A stretch of DNA of 64,000 nucleotides. Source: Branchiostoma floridae (Eukaryota; Chordata; Leptocardii; Amphioxiformes; Branchiostomatidae). Below the pieces are notes generated by a model, which saw only the letters and a list, made by a program, of their open reading frames with translations, was not told the DNA's origin and made no database searches. Position 1 is the first letter of the stretch, and each line of letters begins with the position of its first letter. The stretch spans positions 29,809,441-29,873,440 of the forward strand of contig NC_049979.1 of assembly GCF_000003815.2 (NCBI RefSeq), read 5' to 3'. This document shows positions 42,653-53,700 of this stretch, in pieces. Made by a program: the position numbers and the translations under genes.

Positions 42653-43270
42653 TTAACTGCTTATCATACAATATGTCGCATCGTGATAACTATAGAAAGT
42701 TTGTATGACGCCAGAACTAGTATAGCTAGTATATGATGAAATATACATGTGATCTATAAGAGTTTCTTGTCTTGTTGTGCTCTTGTGGATTACCTGAGTA
42801 AAGTTTTCTCCTTTCATAAAATGAGATATGTCTTTATTTCCTGATGTTGACAAAACATCCTCATTGAAATCACCCACAATAACAGTGAAGTGTCTTTCTA
42901 TACCAGATATATACTCCAAGATGTTACTTAAGCATGTGATAAAGATACGTTTTGAAACATTGGGTGGTCTATAAATATTTATAAGTAAAATATTTTTTAG
43001 CTTGATGCTGAGTTTCAGCACTATGATATCTATGTTTGATGTACTGAATGTTTTACAAAATGCACAGCTGTAGTCATTACGGACATAAACACACACACCT
43101 CCGTAACCTCCTGTTATTGTGTCATCTCTAAACGCAGATATTCTGTCACAACGATGTACAGAAAAATGTTCTAACCAAATAGATGATGACTGAATATTTT
43201 CGAACAACCATGTTTCAGTTAAACATAGCACATCAGCGTCTATAAGACATGTTCCTTGTAAACAATTCAA
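42653..43270 (-). pseudogene. Endonuclease (EEP) domain of the Helentron, frameshifted
   Basis: An exonuclease-endonuclease-phosphatase domain of the kind fused to the helicase in Helentrons. Visible motifs are LTETW (catalytic Glu), INIYRPPN, GDFNED (catalytic Asp/Asn) and near the end FYSYHDA. The last should be SDH in this family; here the Asp codon at 42686-42688 is TAT (Tyr), one base from GAT. There is no ATG. The frame opens directly after a TAA at 43274-43276, while the first strand of the domain (HHNVQGL) is encoded at the end of the Rep/helicase frame. The domain was therefore once continuous with the helicase and is now split by a one-base shift near 43270. It is probably inactive. 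Confidence 0.8.
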
Positions 43271-46200
43271 TGATTACATAACCCCTGCACATTATGGTGT
43301 ACAATTTTTATTTGGTTTCCCATATTGAGAAATGGATTGTACTGAAAATGAAACGTTTTCATTTCCCTAATGGCTTCTCTTATCTCATGATCACAATAGA
43401 TACCATTTTCATTAAAATCAGTTATATGTAAACCCCCCAAGTTGCGTACTCTGCTTAACGCCACGTATGACATTCCAGCAGCAAAAACGTCTTTCATTGA
43501 GACAACTATTTCATCCTTTGACATACCCTGAACCTTATGTATTGTTGTCCCATACGCTAATTTGATAGGAATTTGATACCTTATTATTCTTCTATTACTT
43601 TTCAATGTATCTTCGTAACGGTAAATAGCTATGGACCCTGGGGTTACATCTTTTGGTAGTGATTGCTCAGTTTTTTGCGACATACCGACTTTTGGATCAT
43701 CAAACAAGACATAGACAATGTCTTTCTTGGCTGCGACATTTAAACTGCCCATGGCATGAGTAACATCTATAACCTCAGTATCAATGGCATCACCTCTAGT
43801 ATTTCTTATCCCAGTAATAGTACCGAATGCACCGTTCACTAAACCCGATTCCACACTAATATTCCTGCATAACATTATCCTAGCTCCAATTCCAAGACAC
43901 ACGTTTTTAGGTAAATCCTCGTTGTGATCAATTTTGACAAATGTTCTTGTCAACTTTCCACTGATAGCATTTTTTTCAAAATCATAAGCTACAAACTCTC
44001 TAACATGTGAACACTGAAGATTTAACATTTTCTCATTGTGATCTCTAACTGAACTGTTTTTTGCAAAAATATGTAGAGCATTTTTTGGATATTTCTCTGA
44101 TGAAAACTCCACTGATAAAATCCTTGACAACAGTACTTTTTTGTCTTCATCGTTTAATGGGATACCTTTTGGTTTCACTCTTAAACGATTAAGCATACAT
44201 GCAAATGGTATATCCGATTTTTGGCGCATAATTTCCTCAAGTTCAATTACATGAAATAACTCATTCCACAATCCTGAAAAGTCTGTTCTCCTACTTTTGT
44301 ATAAACCAAGTCCTCTGACAGGAGGAAGCTGGTACATGTCCCCAACAGCCAAAACACTTTTATTGCCAAATGGGATATCGGTTTGTGTCAGCTGTCTTAA
44401 TCTGCTATCAATATATGTCATCATTCTCTTATCAATCATAGAAATTTCATCTATAATCAAGATTGACAAGTCTTGGTAATCACACCGAATTTTGTTTAAA
44501 ATGCTTTCTGTAAGACCTTTATATGTTCCGGTCATTTGACCAATGTGAAGAGCATGATGAACCGTGCTACCACCAATGTTGAAAGCGGCTGTTCCCGTGG
44601 GAGCTGTTAATAAAACAGAGACATTGTCTGGATTCTGCTGTGACTGACGTAATATTTTTGATGCTTCATAATGTATACTTTTTATTAAATGACTTTTCCC
44701 ACTACCAGCTCCACCAGTCAAGAAAATATGGAAAGGATGTGGATTGCGGCCATGAACTTTATCTACGCACCATTGTCGTATGAAATAGAAAACATTTCTC
44801 TGTAATGAATTGAGTGATGCCAACATAGACATTGCATCTTTTGTGCTTATTTTTGGCCGACATGGCTCTAGTGATAAGCCTCCCTTCGTTTGGGGCTGTT
44901 TTGATTGAAGATCAGGAATATCATGTCCTTCTTGATCAAGAGCAATATTACTTTCTAATTCTATGGGCATGACCTTCGCTTCCAATCTTTCACACTCTAC
45001 CTCTGGAAATATTTGTGCCCATACATCTAGGTCCACATTATCTCCACCGACTTGTTCAATGGCGTTATCTATATCTTCCACATATCGCTCAAATTCTATT
45101 CTATTTGCGTTGACAATCGTTTTCACATTTTCAGTACGACAAGGAAACTGAAATGCAACACATCCATTCAAATAGAACTCTTCATATGAGGTGTAGACCT
45201 CTGGTTTTAGGTCCTCATCATTGTAATGCGGCAAATATAGTTTCAGCAATGATAAAAAATACTTCTCTGATTGTTGTTGTCTGTTGAATTTTGGGAAACG
45301 TATGACAGCAGGTTTTGACTTTGATCGTTTTTGTATCATACCTAGATTTTTTTGCAACTTATATTTTGTAGCACATTTTTTACTATCTTTCCCATCACCC
45401 TCTTCCTTGCATGTTGCGACAATTCGATAGTGAGATACGAAAACGGCGGCACACATTGCTTCAAACAATTTATTTCTAGGTCTTGCTTTGTACCGGTCCA
45501 TTGCATTTGGTAACCATATGTTGTGAGCATCCTCATTCCCTTTTTTTGCCAATTTTTGTATCTCTACTAAGGGTTTGCTCATACGATATGCATTGGCATC
45601 AGTCGGGATGAAGATGACATCTCTAGAACAATTTTTCAGTTTCAAACTGCACACACGAAAAACAGCCTCTTGTGCGCTAAGTTCCCTACTATGCAAATAT
45701 GTTCTGCCAATTTTTCTCATTTCTCTTACAATGTCTTCGTTACCGTTCCTGGCTTCCTTTTGTGCTTGTTTCAATATATTACCTAGTTCTCTTTCAGCTT
45801 TGCTTATGTATGAAACAATGTATTTCACACAAGAGTATGGGTCTATAATAAATTGGAGATCTGTGTTCCCATTCCAGCCTTTTAACAAATGAGGATTATA
45901 ATTATTGACCCATACATCTTTAGGCCGACGTTTCAACACAATTTCACTTCTAGTTGCAACAGATTTATACGCTTCGCAGAACTCCTTACAATTTACTTTA
46001 GCTTCTTTATATATCTCCTCTGTAGTAACATCTTCGAGATCTGTGTGCTTTTCTAGTACATCCCAAAATTTCTTCAACAAAATCTTTGCTTCATTTGCTT
46101 TTGTTTCATCACGTGGTTCACAATGTGGTATATTTTTAGGATGGCATATGAAAGTTTTCTCAACAGGTGGTCGCGGGAAGCCGTATCTACATATTTTACC

Positions 46201-48966
46201 ACCTTTTCTACACGATTTAGTGTGACTTTTGGAATGCGTATGAACTTCTGTAACTTTATTGAACATATCTATATCAATATCTTTGTCAGGTATTTGTCCA
46301 CATACGTATGTGTCAACAAATGCACAAATTTCATCATCAGAATTTACGCCTATTTTTGGCGCGTTTTTAACCCAAAATAAACAATGTGCATGAGGGCTTC
46401 CCCTCATTTGAAATTCAATCCTATGGAAGTAATCAATTACCTCTCCAATCGGATGTGACCGAGAAAAAATTACGTGCTTGTAAAAAAGATTCAGCCTCTT
46501 CTCAAACATTCGTGCAGCCGTCACAGGATTTCGTCGTAAAATGTCACATCGCTCCTCCCATGATGGGTTTTCCTTTAATCGTCGACCTTCGCCTATTTCA
46601 ATTGCATCTAAAATCTCTGGCCATCGTAAATCAGCAGACGAGAACGTAGCAAACCACGTTGGTATTCCCAACTGACGAATCATTGAGAAAAGTTCTTTTA
46701 ATGTCTTCTCCCAATACTGTGGGGTGCCCCTTACTGGCGCCAGAAAACGGTATCCCTCGTCAGACTTCAGCAGAGACTTCAAATTATCTTTTTCGGATAA
46801 CATGGAGGCAGAAATTTTACGTCCGTCATTTGTGAAAGGAGAGCCTTTTCTCATAGAGATAGAGATATTGTCTTCAATACTATGTAATTCTTTCACAAAC
46901 TGGGCGAAGAAAATGTAATTTGTGTCTTTAGCGAAACGGTTATCAGCACACATGAGGCGTGCTTTGAAATAACGATTTGGTGTGATAGGAATTTCACGTA
47001 ACACGTTAAAACCAAATCTGCCTGTCGGGAATTGTACTGGGAAGCACATTTCCTCTGAGCCCGTTTCCTTGAATATGGAAATAGGCCGATTATTTTCACC
47101 TGGAGCGACACAAAATATATTTTCGTCATAATAATCGAGGAAATTTTGTCCAATATCTACTGGTTGTAGGCAAGAATCAAATGGCAATCCCCGCAAACAG
47201 TTTTCCAAGTCTTCGTCGTCAGTCATATCAGCCTCGGTTACATTTTGAGAAGGAACAGGACTTTCACATTTGGTGGTAGTTGCAACCTCTTCATTAGCTC
47301 CAAGAAACAGATCACCATCTTGCTTCCAAAAGGACATCCAGTTTTCATCGATTACAACATCTTCGTAGAATTTATTATTGTCCTTTAGCCACTGTAAACT
47401 TCTATCAATTTTCAGTGGACTTATTTCTCGATACAAATAGTGTCCCTTGTATGCTAACTTTTTTTTAAGTTTAACTTTCACTAACTGAGCCTCGCTGGCC
47501 ATTCGTGGTAGATGATTTTGTGTTTCGTTTATATTAGCGGGAACACATATTACCGGACCAACAATGCCCCTTTGCTTGCCTTTTGGTAAGACAGCAATTT
47601 TCATGAAGGCAATACGTTTCGATATCAACTGCGTTTCCAGTGTATTATGGCTGCTTAATACATCTGGAATGTTTGCCAAATCCATTTTGTTCACGTAAGC
47701 TTCTGCGGGAATTTTCATCGCCTTTAAATAGTTTTTACAACAGTTGCATATCCATTCATCTTTCCGTGGGCAACTCAACTTCTTGCCACATATTTTAACA
47801 CATTCATCATTACAAATATGAACGTATTTGCCAGTTAAGCAATGCCGTACATTTTGGTTGTACATGTCTCTGTTACATTTTACAACCTGTTCTTTAAAAA
47901 GCAATTTGTGACACACTGTGCACACATATCCGGGCACATGTCTACACTTCTCTTGGAATGTCTTAATGCAGTCATTAATATCTTTCAGGTCATTTTTCTT
48001 CTTGCGTAAAGCATAATTATGATCTCCAGTATAAAAATCATTTTGACTCTCTTTATGTTCATCATTTTTAATGGAACAATAACTCTTTTCCTTCTTCAAA
48101 CTAGGTTGTTCAAGTGTTGTTTCACTGCTCCATTTGGACAAATCCAACACTGTTTCGTTTATATCAATTCTATTGTTGTCTCTTACATCCAAAGAATTGA
48201 TTTTCTGAAGACCAAATGTCTCTTGGACTTCACCGTTACTGCAACTTGTAGCGGTATGTTGGGGTGATGTGTTATGACCATGTGTCATGTTTACATTGCA
48301 GTTTTGAACTTTGTCCAATTTGGGCCGTTTACAACACTCAACATTCTTACACATATCAGCCTTGTTTTTTCTTAGCTGAGAACGACTTCGTTGTTCACTT
48401 GATGTCGTCGAGCATTTAACTGTAGTTACAACATCAAAATGGTTTCCATTTGTGTGTTGTAAATATATTCCATTGTTGTAATCCACAATGTTTCTTGCGT
48501 AGCTTATTGTGCCAGTAGAACAATACTTCACCCATTTCCAACTTCGTCCATACATAGTGTATATATAAATGGGTTTGCTTAATAACATAGCCATGCCATA
48601 TATCTCTACTTCATTCGCCCATGTTCCGAGGCAAAATGGACTAGGATTACGGTTGCCCATATACGAAGACATGGTTTGTCCTGATGGTAACAGCGTTTGG
48701 TATCTGTGGCATGACAATGACAACAAAAAATTCACAGTTTTTTGCCTCAGTTGGTAATGAGCATCTTCGCATCCAGTAATATAGTAACTACATGCTCTAT
48801 AAAAGCAATTACCGTCTCTTACTATGGGAATTACACAGCGTGGTTCATCTAAAGGGATATTGACGGTCGGATATGAATGATACTTCTTCAATACCAATCC
48901 ACATTGAGATGCTAAATTTCTCTGATCATTCGAACTCAACGGATTAAAAGCATATGTCACTGACAT
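43267..48966 (-). CDS. Helitron/Helentron Rep-helicase with OTU domain
   Basis: An intact frame of 1,899 codons from ATG at 48966; the frame extends 19 codons further without an ATG. Domains in order: an OTU-type cysteine protease fold at about residues 45-180 (DGNCFYRA with Asp51 and Cys54, WANEVE, NHFDVV with His176); a cysteine-rich finger region at about 340-415; the Rep nuclease, with the HUH motif in GSPHAHCLFW near 857 and paired tyrosines in YSCVKYIVSYISK near 1050; then a PIF1-family 5'-3' helicase with Walker A GGAGSGKS near 1421, Walker B IIDEIS near 1504, GDMYQLPPV, and a C-terminal TTIHKVQGM/YVALSR pair. It should nick and unwind DNA during rolling-circle transposition in the nucleus. 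The last 15 residues begin an endonuclease fold, showing a broken fusion with the next frame. Confidence 0.95.
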   Translation of the reverse strand: MSVTYAFNPLSSNDQRNLASQCGLVLKKYHSYPTVNIPLDEPRCVIPIVRDGNCFYRACSYYITGCEDAHYQLRQKTVNFLLSLSCHRYQTLLPSGQTMSSYMGNRNPSPFCLGTWANEVEIYGMAMLLSKPIYIYTMYGRSWKWVKYCSTGTISYARNIVDYNNGIYLQHTNGNHFDVVTTVKCSTTSSEQRSRSQLRKNKADMCKNVECCKRPKLDKVQNCNVNMTHGHNTSPQHTATSCSNGEVQETFGLQKINSLDVRDNNRIDINETVLDLSKWSSETTLEQPSLKKEKSYCSIKNDEHKESQNDFYTGDHNYALRKKKNDLKDINDCIKTFQEKCRHVPGYVCTVCHKLLFKEQVVKCNRDMYNQNVRHCLTGKYVHICNDECVKICGKKLSCPRKDEWICNCCKNYLKAMKIPAEAYVNKMDLANIPDVLSSHNTLETQLISKRIAFMKIAVLPKGKQRGIVGPVICVPANINETQNHLPRMASEAQLVKVKLKKKLAYKGHYLYREISPLKIDRSLQWLKDNNKFYEDVVIDENWMSFWKQDGDLFLGANEEVATTTKCESPVPSQNVTEADMTDDEDLENCLRGLPFDSCLQPVDIGQNFLDYYDENIFCVAPGENNRPISIFKETGSEEMCFPVQFPTGRFGFNVLREIPITPNRYFKARLMCADNRFAKDTNYIFFAQFVKELHSIEDNISISMRKGSPFTNDGRKISASMLSEKDNLKSLLKSDEGYRFLAPVRGTPQYWEKTLKELFSMIRQLGIPTWFATFSSADLRWPEILDAIEIGEGRRLKENPSWEERCDILRRNPVTAARMFEKRLNLFYKHVIFSRSHPIGEVIDYFHRIEFQMRGSPHAHCLFWVKNAPKIGVNSDDEICAFVDTYVCGQIPDKDIDIDMFNKVTEVHTHSKSHTKSCRKGGKICRYGFPRPPVEKTFICHPKNIPHCEPRDETKANEAKILLKKFWDVLEKHTDLEDVTTEEIYKEAKVNCKEFCEAYKSVATRSEIVLKRRPKDVWVNNYNPHLLKGWNGNTDLQFIIDPYSCVKYIVSYISKAERELGNILKQAQKEARNGNEDIVREMRKIGRTYLHSRELSAQEAVFRVCSLKLKNCSRDVIFIPTDANAYRMSKPLVEIQKLAKKGNEDAHNIWLPNAMDRYKARPRNKLFEAMCAAVFVSHYRIVATCKEEGDGKDSKKCATKYKLQKNLGMIQKRSKSKPAVIRFPKFNRQQQSEKYFLSLLKLYLPHYNDEDLKPEVYTSYEEFYLNGCVAFQFPCRTENVKTIVNANRIEFERYVEDIDNAIEQVGGDNVDLDVWAQIFPEVECERLEAKVMPIELESNIALDQEGHDIPDLQSKQPQTKGGLSLEPCRPKISTKDAMSMLASLNSLQRNVFYFIRQWCVDKVHGRNPHPFHIFLTGGAGSGKSHLIKSIHYEASKILRQSQQNPDNVSVLLTAPTGTAAFNIGGSTVHHALHIGQMTGTYKGLTESILNKIRCDYQDLSILIIDEISMIDKRMMTYIDSRLRQLTQTDIPFGNKSVLAVGDMYQLPPVRGLGLYKSRRTDFSGLWNELFHVIELEEIMRQKSDIPFACMLNRLRVKPKGIPLNDEDKKVLLSRILSVEFSSEKYPKNALHIFAKNSSVRDHNEKMLNLQCSHVREFVAYDFEKNAISGKLTRTFVKIDHNEDLPKNVCLGIGARIMLCRNISVESGLVNGAFGTITGIRNTRGDAIDTEVIDVTHAMGSLNVAAKKDIVYVLFDDPKVGMSQKTEQSLPKDVTPGSIAIYRYEDTLKSNRRIIRYQIPIKLAYGTTIHKVQGMSKDEIVVSMKDVFAAGMSYVALSRVRNLGGLHITDFNENGIYCDHEIREAIREMKTFHFQYNPFLNMGNQIKIVHHNVQGLCNH

Positions 48967-49023
48967 TGTGACTACTATTGATATAATACATAAAGTTCGA
49001 CCTTCACCGAATGATCGTACCAA

Positions 49024-49690
49024 AGTAAATTACCTTCTTTAAATATGTCGTCCTTAATATGTCTCTTCGCAAAACGTTCTTACGTATGGTTCAGAACTTC
49101 GGTGTCAAGTAGGTCTCTTCGTATGCCTCATGATCTGCATCCGCAGGCTCACATATTTGTTCGGTGTCATCGGTGTCTTTCAGTTCTAATATCATAAAAA
49201 ATAGTAGACAATATTATATTCTCCACGATTTCCAAACGATTCATGTTTTCCTGACCTATTAAGCACATTACTTTTTCCTAAAATAATCAACAATATGGTC
49301 AGAACATTGACATAGTTCCAAAGATTCCATCCTTCATTACTTTTCTCAAAGTCAAAACATACTTTCAGAGTTAAGGCATAGCTTCTATCATCTCGTCTGA
49401 GATACAACAACAACCAAAACATGGAGCATGTACATCCATTTATAATGAAACGTATAACTTAAGTGCAAAATTCAAATCAGGTACTTACCATAATTATGAA
49501 ACGAGAAGTATAGGCATTATCCATCAGCACTACATCACGTGAACAGCATCCTCAAACTAGGAATCCTTGGAGCTGATCATTTGCCAGCATTCACCTGTAT
49601 TCTAATGATAAAAATGCCAATCATACCTCTTTGCATCAACTTTTGGAATACAGTGGAATAAATGGGAAAATACATTTCTTATTACGGACC
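49024..49690. other. 5' flank of the Rep-helicase gene
   Basis: No gene seen. A donor-like GAAG/GTAATT on the minus strand near 49035 would lie in a 5' leader if the gene is spliced. Confidence 0.35.
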
Positions 49691-50781
49691 GTTCGATATT
49701 TACTGGTAGCAGATAACCTTGTTCTTCTGCTTCTTTCTTAGATAGAACTATTTTGTCTATAACAGAGATACCCATGATGTGATGGAAAACATGGATGAAG
49801 TTGAAAAACTCACCGTAGGTATGTGCTTCAGACTAAGCCGCAAATAGCCTGAAATACGAACGATCTGATGAGATGTTTTATAGGTCAAGTGTTGATGATT
49901 GAGAGTAGCTGGTTTGAACGTTGTCGTGACGCTTATTAACTGCTGTATATACCATTAACCATGCGTCGATGGTTTGAATGGTAGGAACCTGTAGAAGACA
50001 CAAAGTAGTGTTCTTTTACTTTATATCTGTACACCAATGATAACAATTTAAGGCGAAAATGCTCAAATGATGTTTAATATGTCTGAGGGTGTACTTCAGA
50101 TAGTAATACTGGTCATGTAGCAGCTGATGGTTAATTTGCGGGTAACCGCTGCAAATGGATTGCTACAATACTGACATAAAATGAACTTATTAGAAATAGC
50201 CATGATTATTATATAGGTGAATCCAATTAAAGGTTATGGCATGACATATTGCCATATAAAATTTCACACTAAAACATATTATATTGTACGACTAAACTAA
50301 GAGCATGATAAAAGCATTATTGAAAGAAGAATAAGTAGGTGTCCTAAACGACAGGATTGATATATTGACTTTTTAAATTAACTGAAAACGGCATGATCGC
50401 TACAATATCTCTGACCTTTAACGCAGACGCCCACGGTGCACTTGCATACGGGGTTGAAGTGGCAAACTCGACGAAAGTTTTCCCTCACAGATGTCGTCAA
50501 GTTGTCAGAAATGAGAAGGCTGTGATGAAATGTTCAGTAGGTAAGTTGTCGTTACCATTCGAGGTGCTAGGCGTGAGCGTTGATTGTTGCGACGGTCACT
50601 GACAGTTGTAGATACAGATGTCGTGCGTGGACACGTCATGTGCAATATCGCTGTTGCCGAGTAATGCCAAACGGAGGAGCTGCTCTGTGTTTTATGCACT
50701 AGCATGTATGACGTAATTGTTTGGATATTCAAATTGATGTTGATGTAATGCTGGTATTGGTGGAATTAAGTAGGCAGCGAA
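49690..50781. repeat. Inverted arm, left (about 1 kb)
   Basis: Reverse complement of 57888-58930. Similarity is strong at 50311-50781 (over 90 percent by eye) and weaker but continuous outward to about 49.7 kb. An outward-facing donor-like GGTGAGTTTTTC on the minus strand at 49804-49814 matches GGTAAGTTTTCC in the other arm. Confidence 0.85.
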
Positions 50782-53700
50782 AGAATCGATTTCGCACTGC
50801 AGATGTCACCACCTTTGTCATGCAGATTTCAAGACCTTTATATTTGACATGTCACAACATTTAACATGCACAATTGATTACCATCACACTCTAAATGTCA
50901 CCGCATTTACCATGCAGGATTTATTACCTCCACACTACAGATGTCACCACCTTTACCATGGAGATTTGATTGCCTTCACACTGGCGATGTCAGCACCTTT
51001 ACCATGCACATTTCATGACCATTACACTTAGATGTCACAACCTTTAACGTACAGATTTGATTACCATCACACTGCATACGGCAGTACATTTGCCACCCAC
51101 AACAGATTTGTGGAGTAGGCATAACTCAAAAATACTGTACTGACTTCTGTCTCCGACAACTTTCCACACATCATTGTACATGTATTATTTTTCAAAACAA
51201 CACTGTACATGAACATCCTTATGTTCTTCAGAAAATTGCACATGTACATCCTTTTGTTACGTATATCATTTTGATATGTACAAAAGGCTGTGTATATATT
51301 GTGTTATCTTAATACTGCGGATGTCACAATCGTTATCTTGAACATTTCATTACCATCACAATGCAGATGTCACCAGCTTTAATATGCAATATTCATTACT
51401 TCCACACTGCAAATGTCGATAGTATTATCTTAGTATCGTACGATCTTATATCATTGAAACCTTGCATTATGTAACTTTGTTACTTACTTTGGGTCATTCT
51501 GTATGATTTGAAAATATTCCTATAAAAACCAATAAAGAATATTTGAATCACTGTGCAGTAATATGTTAATCTGACTCTGACTATTGTTTCTAGCTGGTAG
51601 CCAGTTTGTGATGTTTCTGAGATTTTATGTAGATTTTACCACCTTCACATTGGCGACGTCACAACCTTTAACATGCCGATTTGATTACTATCACCTTTAG
51701 CATGCAGGATTCACATTGCAGATGTCACCGATTTCACACTGCAGATTTTATTATTTTTATACTGGAGATGTCACAACTTTCAACATCCCGATTTAATTAC
51801 TATCACACTGTAGAACTCAGCACCTTTACCATGCAGGATTCATTACATTCACACTGCAGATGTCACCATCTTCATACTCCAGATCTGATTATCTTCACAC
51901 TGGAGATGTCACATACTTTAACATGCAGATTTCATTACTTTACAGTATAGATGAAGTTGATGGTGGCCAGCTAAACACTAAAAAGAAGAAGAAGAAGAAG
52001 ATGAAGAAGTATAGATGTCACTAACTTTACAATGTAGATTTCACACTTAAGATGTTACAAACTTTAATATACAGATTTCATGATCATCGCATTCCAGATG
52101 TCATCACCTTTACCATACGGGATTCATTACCTTCATACTGCAGATGTCACCATCTTTACCATGAAGATTTGATTACCTTCACATTGCAGATGTCACCGCC
52201 GTTCGTTATCGTGCAGATTTAACCACCTTTACAGTGGAGATGTCACCACTTTTAATACCCAGATTCGATTACTTTACAATGCACATGTCACAACTTTACA
52301 TATGCAGATTTGAGTACCATCAAATTGCATACGGCACCACTGTTTATGCATATGTCAGATTTCACCATCGTATAATTGCAGATTTCAGTACCTTTACCAT
52401 GTACATTTCATTACCTTTCCACTGCAGTAATCACCAGCTTAATCATACAAATTTAATTACATTACACTGAAAGTGTCACTACTATTGCCATGCATATTTC
52501 ATTACCTTCACATTGCAGATACCACAACCTTTACTATGCAGATTTCATTACCTTTACCCTGCAGATGTCATAATCTTTAACATTCACAAAGCACGCTTCG
52601 CTACGTTTACAACGACAGTGGCGTGTAGATGTCATGAAGTTCATTGTGCAGATTTCACCACCTTCAAACTGGCGATGTCACCACCTTTACCATTCAGATT
52701 TGATTATCATCACACTGCACAGGTCACAGCAGTTGCCATGCAGATTTGATTATCTTCATAATACTGATATCACCATCTTTATCATGCAGATGTCATCAAC
52801 TTCATTCTGCAGATTTCATAACCTTTGAATTACTATGCAGAACCAAGACTAAGGGTAATTTGTGAATACTAGCGAATCTTTCTTTGTATAGTAACTGACC
52901 AGTTATTGTAAACGGTAGATGTTATGTTGTGACTCGATCATTTTAAAAGTGTTAACTTGAGTTAGAGGTTGAAGTACCGAGTGTGAAAAAACGACAATTC
53001 AGCCATTTGTAAATGTGCTGCAAGTGTTTTTTAATGTCAATGGCAATAATAATAAACCATTTCACCAGATTTCACTATTTTCACTCGTTAGATGCCACCA
53101 CCTTCACCATGCAGATTACCTTACTTCACACTGCAGATTTCACCACCTTTACCAGGTAGATTTCATTACCATCACACGGCATACAGCATCACCATCACAG
53201 TGAATTTATCACCCTCATGAAGCTGATCACCACCGTAAAATTGCAGATTTTAGTACATTTACCATGCAGATTTGATTACATTTAAACTGCAGTTATCACC
53301 TGTTTTACTATGCACATCTAATTACATTTACACTGAATATGTCACACTTTTGCCATGCAGACGTCATTACCTTCACATTGCAGATGTCACAATCTTTACC
53401 ATACAGATTTCATTACCTTAACCCTGCAGATGCCATAACTTTTAACATTTTACACTTGATACTTGCCCACCTAAGCTGAGCGTCAGGGATTATTCCATTA
53501 CTCATGATCATGTAAATACATCTTCACACACGACACCACTGTTGCCGTAGACGAAACGTCAAGCGGAAAATATTAATACTACCATATGTGCACATACACA
53601 AAAACACGCTCCTCTGCGTTTACGACGACAGTGCCGTGCAGATGTTATCAAGTTCACCATGCAGATTTCACCACTTTCAACCTGGCGATGTCACCATCTT

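Noticed and set aside
42653-43270. An independent LINE endonuclease fragment
   Set aside because: Its first strand is encoded at the end of the Rep-helicase frame, and there is no reverse transcriptase nearby, so it belongs to the Helentron protein.
51980-52010. A coding acidic or Lys-rich repeat
   Set aside because: It is a short GAA microsatellite inside the satellite, with stops close by.
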